From Koleobacter methoxysyntrophicus (GTDB lineage: Bacteria > Bacillota > Thermosediminibacteria > Koleobacterales > Koleobacteraceae), in the NCBI RefSeq assembly GCF_017301615.1, contig NZ_CP059066.1:2492888-2556887 (forward strand): 64,000 nt of DNA. Direction: 5' to 3'. The notes under the pieces were generated by a model that worked only from the letters and a program-made list of their open reading frames with translations, was not told the DNA's origin and searched no databases. The translations under genes and the position numbers were made by a program. This document shows positions 42,798-50,347 of this stretch, one piece after another; the stretch's first letter is position 1, and each line of letters begins with the position of its first letter.

Positions 42798-44264
42798 ATG
42801 GCAAAGTTTAAATTAAAGTATCAAATGTATAAATCCTTACAAGAGAACATACCAAATATTTATGCTGAAGCTAGAAAAGCAGCAGAAGAACTAGGAATAC
42901 CGGCTGAATTAAAAGGCAAGTTTGGGTTAACGGGAGCTATTTCAGGTTGTCCTGCTCCTCTTAGGAAAGATATTCTCGAATACTCAGAAAAAGGTGGAAA
43001 AGAAGTTATACCCCTTGCGAAGCTTGTTGAGGAGATAAGGGGTCTTGTAAAGGAAGTATATGGCGATGAGTATGATGCTGCACCTGTTAACACATGCGAA
43101 GCAGGTTTGTGGGTTACCTTTGATACCCTTTTTACACCTCCGATGCAAGGTAGGGGTGACAACTATCAAGCAAGATATATAGCTTTATATGAAAAACATT
43201 TACACCATCAAGGAGGATATGGCAGACCTTTCCCACCAAGATTTAAGGATATTCTGGCAGATAGAGGGTCAACTGCGGGAGAGTTAGGTTTCTATGGTAA
43301 AAGACAGAACAATTTGAGTGTATATTACGCACCTTTAGAAGGAGCTTGTTACGATGTGCATGGAATCAAGTATCACCCGGTTCCCCTTTTAACAAAAGTA
43401 GATCCAGAAGCATCGGGTGAAAAAATCTCACTAATCGCAGAAAGGAACGCTACTATTTTGACGGGTATTACTTCTCTAGGCTATGATACACCGGGTTATG
43501 GATATGGAGTAAAGGATGAAGATGGAACACCTGTGATGCAGAAAATTTTAGCAAATATAGCAAAAGATTTTGATGTCCCCTATGTTGTAGATAATGCCTG
43601 GGGAGTTCCTTTTATAGGTCATGATATCAGAAAATCCGGGGCCGATGTAGTTATTTATAGCATGGATAAGGCCTCAGGTGCAACAACTAGCGGTTTGATT
43701 ATCGGCAAAGAGGAAGTAATGGTTCCCATTAGGAGAGCGTTAGGTATGCATGGTGACAGATGGGGAACAACAGCTTCCTATGGAAAGGCAGCATACGTAA
43801 CGCAGGACCCCGGTAAAGAAGCCTTATTGGGGCAAGTAGCTGCATTAAAAGCATTAAAAGATAAACCCGAAATATTAACTAAACCCGTTGATGACCTTTA
43901 TAAAATAGTAAAAGAAGAATTTGATCAAATTCATCCAAAAATTAAAGAAGGGCTAATAATCACAAAATCTTATAATTCAACGGCTGTTGAAGTTAACTAT
44001 GAAAATACATGGAAAAATGGAGAATTAGGATTCCCAATTTTCTCAATTGAAGATATGTATGCCGGAACAAATATACTCCAATCGGGAATGGGTCAAATGG
44101 GGGTCATTCCAACCATTGCTTATGATGCAAATATCTATATTTCACCCGGCCTTGGTACTACCGATGAAAATGGTCAATTGATTGAAGATAGGGCGCGTTA
44201 TTGTATAAAGGCTTTGGTAAAACTTATGGAAATTGTAGGAAAGTACAGCGGGTATCTAGATTAA
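42798..44264 (+). CDS. Fold-type-I PLP-dependent enzyme, substrate unknown
   Basis: This encodes 488 residues. The PLP pocket is visible: D265 in 'VPYVVDNAWGVPF' (pyridine N partner) and K291 in 'IYSMDKASGATTSG' (Schiff base). The long N-terminal part (1-200) is rich in Gly, His and Cys ('LTGAISGCPAPLRK', 'NTCEAGLWVTFDTLF', 'HHQGGYGRPFPPRF'). It does not look like a common aminotransferase, SelA, tryptophanase or Cys/Met lyase I can recall. It starts 21 bp after the Rid gene, with AAAGGAGGAG upstream, so the two are coupled. A lyase, racemase or aminotransferase role is possible. Confidence 0.72.
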   Translation: MAKFKLKYQMYKSLQENIPNIYAEARKAAEELGIPAELKGKFGLTGAISGCPAPLRKDILEYSEKGGKEVIPLAKLVEEIRGLVKEVYGDEYDAAPVNTCEAGLWVTFDTLFTPPMQGRGDNYQARYIALYEKHLHHQGGYGRPFPPRFKDILADRGSTAGELGFYGKRQNNLSVYYAPLEGACYDVHGIKYHPVPLLTKVDPEASGEKISLIAERNATILTGITSLGYDTPGYGYGVKDEDGTPVMQKILANIAKDFDVPYVVDNAWGVPFIGHDIRKSGADVVIYSMDKASGATTSGLIIGKEEVMVPIRRALGMHGDRWGTTASYGKAAYVTQDPGKEALLGQVAALKALKDKPEILTKPVDDLYKIVKEEFDQIHPKIKEGLIITKSYNSTAVEVNYENTWKNGELGFPIFSIEDMYAGTNILQSGMGQMGVIPTIAYDANIYISPGLGTTDENGQLIEDRARYCIKALVKLMEIVGKYSGYLD

Positions 44265-44407
44265 ATTAATCTAAATAAAAGGTGCAGCCGAAGCGATACT
44301 TAATAATTGAATGCTTATCGTATCTAGATCAAAGGGGGGATCCCTCCCCTTTAATTGTAAACTATACCCTAAAGGTTCAAAATAATATAAGGAGGTGCCT
44401 ATACAAG

Positions 44408-45688
44408 GTGGCAAAAGCAGTTGTTATCGGTGGCGGATGGTCGGGTTGTGCTGCCGCTCTCGCCTCAGCTAAGATGGGATGTGATGTGATTCTGCTAGAA
44501 AGGACTGATATGCTGCTTGGCACAGGGTTGGTTGGCGGGATAATGAGAAATAACGGAAGATTTACTGCTACTGAAGAAATGATTGCCATGGGCGGTGGAG
44601 AATTATTTGAAATCGCTGATTCAGTAGCAAGACATAAAAATATTGAATTCCCCGGTCATAAACATGCCACCCTTTATGATGTAGCTAAAATTGAACCTGC
44701 AGTTAAAAAGCTTTTAATTGACAGAGGAATCGATGTTCGTCTTATAACAAGGGCAAAGGATGTAAAAATGAACGGAAATAGAATCGTATCTGTATTAACT
44801 GATGAAGGAGATGAAATAGAAGGTGATATTTTTATAGAAACTACAGGGACGGCAGGGCCTATGGGTAACTGTTCGAAATATGGAAATGGATGTGCAATGT
44901 GTATAATTCGCTGCCCCAGTTATGGGCCAAGGGTCAGTATTGCAGCAAAAGCCGGAGTAAAAGAGTTGATGGCCAAAAAATCAGATGGTTCTGTTGGTGC
45001 AATGAGCGGATCCTGTAAATTATTGAAAGAATCCCTTTCCGATGATATTGTAGAAAAATTAAATACCAGGGGGGTAGCAGTTATCCCCATACCTCAAGAA
45101 TTGCAAAAAGCCGATGCTTTGAGTCAGAAAGCTTGTCAGCAGTATGCATTAAAAGAATTTGCCGAAAATGTTATTCTCCTTGATACTGGACATGCAAAAT
45201 TAATGAGTCCATATTATCCGTTAGACAAATTACGAAGGATTCCGGGATTTGAAAATGCCAGATACGAAGATCCCTATGCAGGAAACCTGGGGAATTCTAT
45301 GAGATACTTCTCTATTTCTCCCAGAAATAATAAACTTCAAACCGAAGGTGTTGACAACCTGTTATGTGCAGGGGAAAAAGCAGGTCCTCTGGTAGGTCAC
45401 ACTGAGGCGATTGTTACAGGCACCCTTGCCGGTTATAATGCAGCTAGATTGGCCTTTGGAAAAGAACCCGTGGAAATACCGGTTGAACTGGCAGTTGGTG
45501 ATGCGATTTCTCATGTTAGAGAACAGATGAACACCCCAGAGGGAATTGCTAAGAAATATACATTCTCCGGGTCAGTATATTTTGAAAGAATGAAGGAAAA
45601 GGGCTTATATACTACAGATATAAATGAAATAAAGAAACGAGTTGAAAAAGCCGGTATGACAAACTTCTTTGAAAAAAAATTCATTTAA
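44408..45688 (+). CDS. FAD-dependent oxidoreductase with Fe-S motif (copy A)
   Basis: This encodes about 426 residues. FAD binding is by 'VVIGGGWSGCAAALASAKMG' and 'LLERTDMLLGTGLVGGI' at the N-terminus and 'GEKAGPLVGHTEAIVTG' near the C-terminus. A central cysteine group, 'GNCSKYGNGCAMCIIRCPSY', suggests a 4Fe-4S cluster. The family resembles the FAD_oxidored group. A longer in-frame start at 44282 is rejected: GTG 44408 follows GGAGGTG. A paralogue with the same motifs is at 52109. It likely oxidises an amino or hydroxy acid of the pathway; the substrate is unknown. Confidence 0.8.
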   Translation: MAKAVVIGGGWSGCAAALASAKMGCDVILLERTDMLLGTGLVGGIMRNNGRFTATEEMIAMGGGELFEIADSVARHKNIEFPGHKHATLYDVAKIEPAVKKLLIDRGIDVRLITRAKDVKMNGNRIVSVLTDEGDEIEGDIFIETTGTAGPMGNCSKYGNGCAMCIIRCPSYGPRVSIAAKAGVKELMAKKSDGSVGAMSGSCKLLKESLSDDIVEKLNTRGVAVIPIPQELQKADALSQKACQQYALKEFAENVILLDTGHAKLMSPYYPLDKLRRIPGFENARYEDPYAGNLGNSMRYFSISPRNNKLQTEGVDNLLCAGEKAGPLVGHTEAIVTGTLAGYNAARLAFGKEPVEIPVELAVGDAISHVREQMNTPEGIAKKYTFSGSVYFERMKEKGLYTTDINEIKKRVEKAGMTNFFEKKFI

Positions 45689-45701
45689 AACCATAAAAAT
45701 G

Positions 45702-45728
45702 GGTAGTAGTTATCTACTACCTTTCTTT
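45702..45728 (+). terminator. Intrinsic terminator after FAD oxidoreductase copy A
   Basis: GGTAGTAG / CTACTACC with a 4-nt loop is followed by TTTCTTT. Confidence 0.75.
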
Positions 45729-45752
45729 AGGTTGTTCCAAATCTGACACTAT

Positions 45753-45799
45753 CTCCTTCATGCTTGAATAATATAAGATATATATCAAGTTTGAAGGAG
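45753..45799 (+). promoter_or_regulatory. Hairpin covering the ribosome binding site of the 45811 gene
   Basis: CTCCTTC (45753-45759) pairs with GAAGGAG (45793-45799) and CTTGA with TCAAG inside it, separated by 3-nt internal loops. The right arm is the Shine-Dalgarno sequence of the next gene. Confidence 0.45.
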
Positions 45800-45810
45800 G
45801 TATATTATAT

Positions 45811-46299
45811 ATGATCATAGAAAAACTATGGGATTGTAGGTGTTTAAATAAAGAAGAAAACTGTCCGTGTATCTTGGCCGTGCTTAATACTTGCCCTTAC
45901 TGCGATTTTTTAAAAGGCAATGAATTATGCAACTGTAATTGGGAAGGGTATTGCCCATTATTAAAATTAAAGTGGGAGGACATAAAAGACCTAAGCCGGG
46001 GTGATAACCGGCTTGAAATATTAAAAAAGGTATTCATCTCAAAAAATTGTCTAATGGTTGTCGTGAAAATACCCGAATTAAGTAATTTAGATATAAACCC
46101 TGGTAATTCTATAAATATTTATGGTGAAAAAGACGGCATGTTATATGAATTAAAGGGAATTGTTTTAAATTCTCTGGTACCGTACAGTACTATTGCAATA
46201 GGTTTTGACGTAAGCAATCCCAATAATAGAATTATTTTAGACAATTTTTGTATTAAATCTTTTAAAAAAAAGAACCTTAACTGGATAAAAATAGATTGA
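45811..46299 (+). CDS. Cysteine-rich, truncated PyrK-like protein (copy A)
   Basis: This encodes 162 residues. The N-terminal 60 residues hold ten cysteines ('CRCLNKEENCPCILAVLNTC', 'CNCNWEGYCPLL') in the same spacing as the 51139 product. The rest (70-160) resembles only the flavin-binding beta-barrel of that protein; the NAD-binding domain and the C-terminal 2Fe-2S motif are missing. There is no sign of a frameshift, so it may be a short electron carrier rather than a broken gene. It follows FAD oxidoreductase copy A. Confidence 0.65.
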   Translation: MIIEKLWDCRCLNKEENCPCILAVLNTCPYCDFLKGNELCNCNWEGYCPLLKLKWEDIKDLSRGDNRLEILKKVFISKNCLMVVVKIPELSNLDINPGNSINIYGEKDGMLYELKGIVLNSLVPYSTIAIGFDVSNPNNRIILDNFCIKSFKKKNLNWIKID

Positions 46300-46412
46300 G
46301 AATTTTTGAAAATGCAAAAAAATGCGATAAGAAAACCTTTTTTATATTAATATGATGTTATATAATATAAATAAATATCAAAAATAAAAATAGAATTACC
46401 AGGAGGAATCAA

Positions 46413-47156
46413 ATGGAACAATTAAAAGGGAATCAGGAATATTATACTTTAAAGATAATCGGGGATTCTTTATCACCCATTGGTTCAGGATTGATAAGTG
46501 AAGAATTAAAATCATTGGGATTCAATATTAGTGAAGCTACGGTTGGTAGAATTTTAAGGGAGCTAGATATAAAAGGTTACACTGAAAAGGTAGGATTCAG
46601 GGGGAGGATTTTGACCGAGAAGGGCAAAGAAAAGCTTAAGACTATAGAACAGGAAAACGAAATAAAGCAGTATGGTAATGAGTTTATCAATCTACTTAAA
46701 GTAAGCAGAAAAGATGAACTGCTGGATATTCTAGTTGCCCGTAGAGCTATTGAAAGGGAGTTGGCGAGATTAGCGGCCATAAATGCAAAAGAAGCTGACA
46801 TTGAGGCCTTAGAAAAAATCGTTCAATCCCACGAAAGACATTTTGAAAACTTCATTACAGGAGCAAAGGACGATGTAGATTTTCATAAATTGATTGCCAA
46901 AATGGCAAAAAACAGGATCTTAGATGCTGCAATGGATTTAATCAGGCAGCACGGACAGCTTTCACCGGTTTTAGGCTACATTAGGAAAGAAGTTAAGAGC
47001 ACTGTTGTCTCAGACCATAAGAAAATATTAGAAGCAATAGCAAAAAGAGACCCTGATAAGGCAGAAAGGGCTATGGTGAGACATATAGAAAATCTCATTC
47101 AAGACGTAAATAGATACTGGGAAATTGCTGAATCTTATAATGATAAAAACGTTTAA
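46413..47156 (+). CDS. Transcriptional regulator: NrpR/HTH_12-type winged helix + FCD domain
   Basis: This encodes 247 residues. The N-terminus (1-75) 'LKIIGDSLSPIGSGLISEEL' with 'ISEATVGRILRELDIKGYTE' resembles the winged helix of NrpR and RNase R-type regulators rather than a GntR helix. The C-terminal part (95-240), with 'LVARRAIERELARLAA', 'DVDFHKLIAKMAKNRIL' and 'VSDHKKILEAIAKRDPDKAE', is an FCD ligand domain with its metal-binding Asp/His residues. It is the likely regulator of the surrounding cluster and a candidate binder of the CTCATC dyads at 41761 and 47180. Confidence 0.78.
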   Translation: MEQLKGNQEYYTLKIIGDSLSPIGSGLISEELKSLGFNISEATVGRILRELDIKGYTEKVGFRGRILTEKGKEKLKTIEQENEIKQYGNEFINLLKVSRKDELLDILVARRAIERELARLAAINAKEADIEALEKIVQSHERHFENFITGAKDDVDFHKLIAKMAKNRILDAAMDLIRQHGQLSPVLGYIRKEVKSTVVSDHKKILEAIAKRDPDKAERAMVRHIENLIQDVNRYWEIAESYNDKNV

Positions 47157-47179
47157 ACATATTTTTTTAATACGTTCTA

Positions 47180-47194
47180 CTCATCTATGATGAG
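47180..47194 (+). promoter_or_regulatory. 15-bp dyad (candidate operator), copy 2
   Basis: CTCATCTATGATGAG differs from copy 1 (41761) only at one central base. It lies between the regulator gene and the mutase genes, 18 bp before the latter. Confidence 0.55.
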
Positions 47195-47212
47195 CAAAGG
47201 AGGGATAAAATT

Positions 47213-47458
47213 ATGAAAGATATATTGGAGAAGGTATTAGATGCTATTGATATGGAAACCTTTTTAATATGCAGAGATGAAGATGAAGGCAAGGGTTTGA
47301 TGCTTAAGTTAATGGAACAGTTGGGGTTTAAAGATACAAATATAGTTTTTATCGAACACAACGGTCCCGGGGCAAGGATTAGAGCCAGAGGATATATATA
47401 TAAACCCGGTGATAGTTATGGCTGGCTTAAAACAGATGAAGGGAGGAACGGCCAGTGA
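47213..47458 (+). CDS. Small subunit of a cobalamin-dependent aminomutase-like enzyme
   Basis: This encodes 81 residues. 'EGKGLMLKLMEQLGFKDTNI' and 'GPGARIRARGYIY' resemble the small alpha/beta dimerisation domain that precedes the B12 domain in OraE and KamE (pattern: helix, 'KKMGL..', then 'G.R....G.V'). Here that domain is a separate polypeptide. It overlaps the large subunit by 4 bp, so the two are translationally coupled. It is not similar to OraS. The assignment is inference from weak similarity and context. Confidence 0.55.
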   Translation: MKDILEKVLDAIDMETFLICRDEDEGKGLMLKLMEQLGFKDTNIVFIEHNGPGARIRARGYIYKPGDSYGWLKTDEGRNGQ

Positions 47459-49266
47459 AGAAAAAGGTTTTATTAGTACCTCTTGATCCCGTTCATGACA
47501 TTGGTCTTAAAATGATCAAGAGAGGCCTCGAAGAAGCAGGCCATAATGTGATTTTATTGCCACCTGATTATTCGCTGGAAGAAATAATTAACAGGATAAT
47601 CGAAACCAGGGTAGATACAGTTTTGATAAGCAGAACCCTCGGCTATGGAGTTGCAGAACTATTAGGCAGGTTTATAGACTTGGCTGATGCTGCAGGATTA
47701 AGGGACAAGGTAACCTTTGGAATCGGCGGTATGGCAATTACTCCAGAGCTGGCTGCTGAATTGGGTTTTGATGCTGGATTTGGGCCGGGAACTACAGTAG
47801 AAGAAGCCGTTGCCTTTGTAGAAGGAAGGGAATATGTCCCCGATAAGCAGCGTAATAAAAAGATTAAAAAAGACATGACCCAAAACTATGATTACAATTA
47901 CAAAAATGCAAGGATAGCTGAGTTACTAAATAAAATATCCCAGCAGATCCTGCACTGGGGAGAAGATAAAACATCTCCCGGAATTTTGAGGGCCCATATT
48001 AGGGAAAGAATATTGAACTCCCGTGATGAAAAAGAAGTTAAAGAATTAAAGCAGGAATATATGTCTTTTTGTGATGAGGCAGTTAAAAGTTTTTATTCAA
48101 AAGGGGAACTTAACAGCAAGACACGTTCTTTAACTCAAAGGGAAGTAAAAGCCCTAGAAGAATATGTAAAAGATGTTGAAGAACGAATGACCCTTAATAT
48201 AATTCAAAAAACAGAAAAAAACCCTTTGATATTCATTCAGTATGGAACAGGTTGCCCGTTTATGGATATAGCCCATATTAAACTTGCTGAGTCATGGGGA
48301 GCTGATGGGGTTGTCCACTTTGACCCTTCATGGGGAGCAAGAACAGAAGGCTTTTATGAGGGTTTTTTAAGCCATGAAGAGGACGGCTCGGTTATTACTT
48401 ATGAAAATCTCTCTAAAATAAAAGAATGTTTAAACAGGAATATCCTCTGGCAAGTGCGAGCTCACAGGGGAGTAAATACCCCGGAAACAGTAGTGCTTGC
48501 CGGTAACGCCGGAGCAGATTTAACGAAAATAAATATAGTTTATGGTTCTTTAGGGGGGGGGACTGATCCTGCCCGATTGACCATTGATGCTCTGGAAGCT
48601 ATAAAAATAGCAGCTAAATATAATCTACCTTTTGATGTGGTTACCAATGAAGAATTAAGCGGTGTTCCATCATACAAAGCCTTTGCCGGCATGCTTATTG
48701 TAGCTAACCTAGCCTTAGTTTTGGGAGCAAAACCTATTTTACAGCCATTATTCTGTTATTCACCCGAGGTTATGATCGGACGTCAAATGGAAGATAATTA
48801 TATTGATTTTAATGCAGCAAAAATTTATGCGTTGAGAAGTATAATTAATGCACCCATTTGGCCAGGAGCACCTATAGGGTTTTTAACCCATACTGAAGAT
48901 AGGGTTCAATCTTCGGTAACAACGGCGTTACATGCCGGTTTAGCTTCATCATTAAAGGTAGATGCCATTTCAATAGCATCTTCTGATGAAGCTTTTTCAG
49001 GGGGGCCTATAACAGGGGCATCAAGAATTGACACATTGAGAGCTACCCAGGAAGTTTTTAGATTCTTCGGTCATGCGGAAATTTCTCCGACAAACAAAGC
49101 CCAGGAATGGGCTGACGAATTGGTCGAAAGGATAGAAAAGGTATTAGTAGACGTTCTAAATAGAGGTGATTTTGTTCAGGCCTTATATGACGGTATTCTT
49201 GGCAATAGAGAAGAGGGGGCTTATCCTGGAAGGGCTGGTAGGAATACAATAATAAGAAAAAAATAG
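47455..49266 (+). CDS. Cobalamin-dependent aminomutase-like large subunit with N-terminal B12 domain
   Basis: This encodes 603 residues. The B12 domain (1-130) has D11-x-H14-x-x-G17, then S59, then GG at 91-92: the base-off/His-on pattern. 'DAGFGPGTT' recalls OraE. A helical linker (135-240) leads to a barrel (240-570) with 'SWGADGVVHFDPSWGARTEG', 'GSLGGGTDPARLTIDALEAI' and 'SSDEAFSGGPITGASRIDTL', aligning with the OraE/KamD barrel. In OraE the B12 domain is C-terminal. The PLP-binding lysine 11 residues after the B12 histidine in OraE/KamE is L25 here; K19 and K22 are nearby. The substrate is unknown. The start is GTG 47455. Confidence 0.72.
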   Translation: MKKKVLLVPLDPVHDIGLKMIKRGLEEAGHNVILLPPDYSLEEIINRIIETRVDTVLISRTLGYGVAELLGRFIDLADAAGLRDKVTFGIGGMAITPELAAELGFDAGFGPGTTVEEAVAFVEGREYVPDKQRNKKIKKDMTQNYDYNYKNARIAELLNKISQQILHWGEDKTSPGILRAHIRERILNSRDEKEVKELKQEYMSFCDEAVKSFYSKGELNSKTRSLTQREVKALEEYVKDVEERMTLNIIQKTEKNPLIFIQYGTGCPFMDIAHIKLAESWGADGVVHFDPSWGARTEGFYEGFLSHEEDGSVITYENLSKIKECLNRNILWQVRAHRGVNTPETVVLAGNAGADLTKINIVYGSLGGGTDPARLTIDALEAIKIAAKYNLPFDVVTNEELSGVPSYKAFAGMLIVANLALVLGAKPILQPLFCYSPEVMIGRQMEDNYIDFNAAKIYALRSIINAPIWPGAPIGFLTHTEDRVQSSVTTALHAGLASSLKVDAISIASSDEAFSGGPITGASRIDTLRATQEVFRFFGHAEISPTNKAQEWADELVERIEKVLVDVLNRGDFVQALYDGILGNREEGAYPGRAGRNTIIRKK

Positions 49267-49277
49267 GTGAAGAGACA

Positions 49278-50345
49278 ATGGTAAAAATTATTGGAATTGC
49301 AGGAACTGCAAAAAATACCGGTAAAACCACTACTACCACGGCTTTAATAGAAGAAATAAATAAAAGGGGTATGAATATCGGTATAACCAGTATCGGTTAT
49401 GATGGGGAAGAAATAGACAATGTTACAGGCTTGCCGAAACCGAGGATTAGGTTAAGGCAGGGTACTTTAGTGGCTATTTCTGAAAAATGTTTGAAAACAA
49501 GCAGTGCTGAAATTAAAATAATTGAAAAAACCAACCTTATTACACCCCTAGGTAAAATAATTGTCGGTAAAATCGTAGAGGATGGGCTGGTAGTGCTAGC
49601 AGGGCCAAATAAATCCAGGGATCTGAAAACAATAAACTGTATTTTAAAAGAAAAAAACTGCAATTTTATTATTGTTGATGGGGCTCTTAATAGATTGGCT
49701 CCCATGGTAGAAACTCATGGGATTATCCTTGCCACCGGTGCTGCCAGAAATCATGATATAAACTTACTGGCACGGGAGACAAAGGCAATAATAAATATCT
49801 TTGAATTAAACAAAATAGATAAAGCATTAAAAGATGTTAAATCTATCGTATTGCAAACCCGCAATAAGGGTATTAAGAGACTGAATTCCACTTCACTTAT
49901 AACTAAGGAAACAGCATCAGAAATCATCAATTATTATAATCAAACTGATAAAGTCGAATTTGTATATATTCCCGGAATAGTATCTGCAGAAATTCTTGAA
50001 GAGTTCATTGATAAAACAGCAAAAATTATTAGAGGCACAACAATAGTTTTAACAGACCCAATAAAACTTCTGGTTAGCGGTAATCCAATTCACATTAATA
50101 ATTTGATTGAAAAAGTCAGAACCCTAGGGGGCGATTTTGCTGTTACTAAAAATATTCCGGTTTTATGTGTTACCATAAACCCCTTTTATCCGGCCTATCG
50201 ATTTAATCATGAGACGTATTTTCCCGATTATGTTGATGCCGACATGTTAAAAAGAACAATGGAGAAATATATTGACATCCCTGTGATTAATGTTGTAAAA
50301 GAAGGTGCAGAAAAAATATTTAGTATTATTAAACAAGGAGGATAA
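49278..50345 (+). CDS. P-loop protein, probable mutase reactivase (KamB-like)
   Basis: This encodes 355 residues. Walker A is 'GIAGTAKNTGKTTTTTAL' near residue 10. 'NFIIVDGALNRLAPMVETHG' is a Walker B-like region. The C-terminal half is alpha/beta with no clear motif. As I recall, lysine 5,6-aminomutase needs an ATP-dependent reactivase (KamB with KamC) to remove damaged cobalamin; this protein resembles the KamB type. No KamC-like (MutS-like) partner is seen here. It begins 11 bp after the mutase gene. Confidence 0.65.
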   Translation: MVKIIGIAGTAKNTGKTTTTTALIEEINKRGMNIGITSIGYDGEEIDNVTGLPKPRIRLRQGTLVAISEKCLKTSSAEIKIIEKTNLITPLGKIIVGKIVEDGLVVLAGPNKSRDLKTINCILKEKNCNFIIVDGALNRLAPMVETHGIILATGAARNHDINLLARETKAIINIFELNKIDKALKDVKSIVLQTRNKGIKRLNSTSLITKETASEIINYYNQTDKVEFVYIPGIVSAEILEEFIDKTAKIIRGTTIVLTDPIKLLVSGNPIHINNLIEKVRTLGGDFAVTKNIPVLCVTINPFYPAYRFNHETYFPDYVDADMLKRTMEKYIDIPVINVVKEGAEKIFSIIKQGG

Positions 50346-50347
50346 TT

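Noticed and set aside
43141-44264. PLP enzyme as a tryptophanase, SelA or Cys/Met gamma-lyase
   Set aside because: The sequence around K291 and the long N-terminal part do not match the motifs of these families as I know them.
45811-46299. Pseudogene of the full PyrK-like protein
   Set aside because: The frame is clean, has a good start region and ends naturally; the missing domains are not found as remnants downstream, so a genuine short protein is more likely.
47213-47458. Small subunit as OraS of ornithine 4,5-aminomutase
   Set aside because: OraS is about 121 residues with a different sequence; this product is 81 residues and resembles the OraE/KamE dimerisation segment instead.
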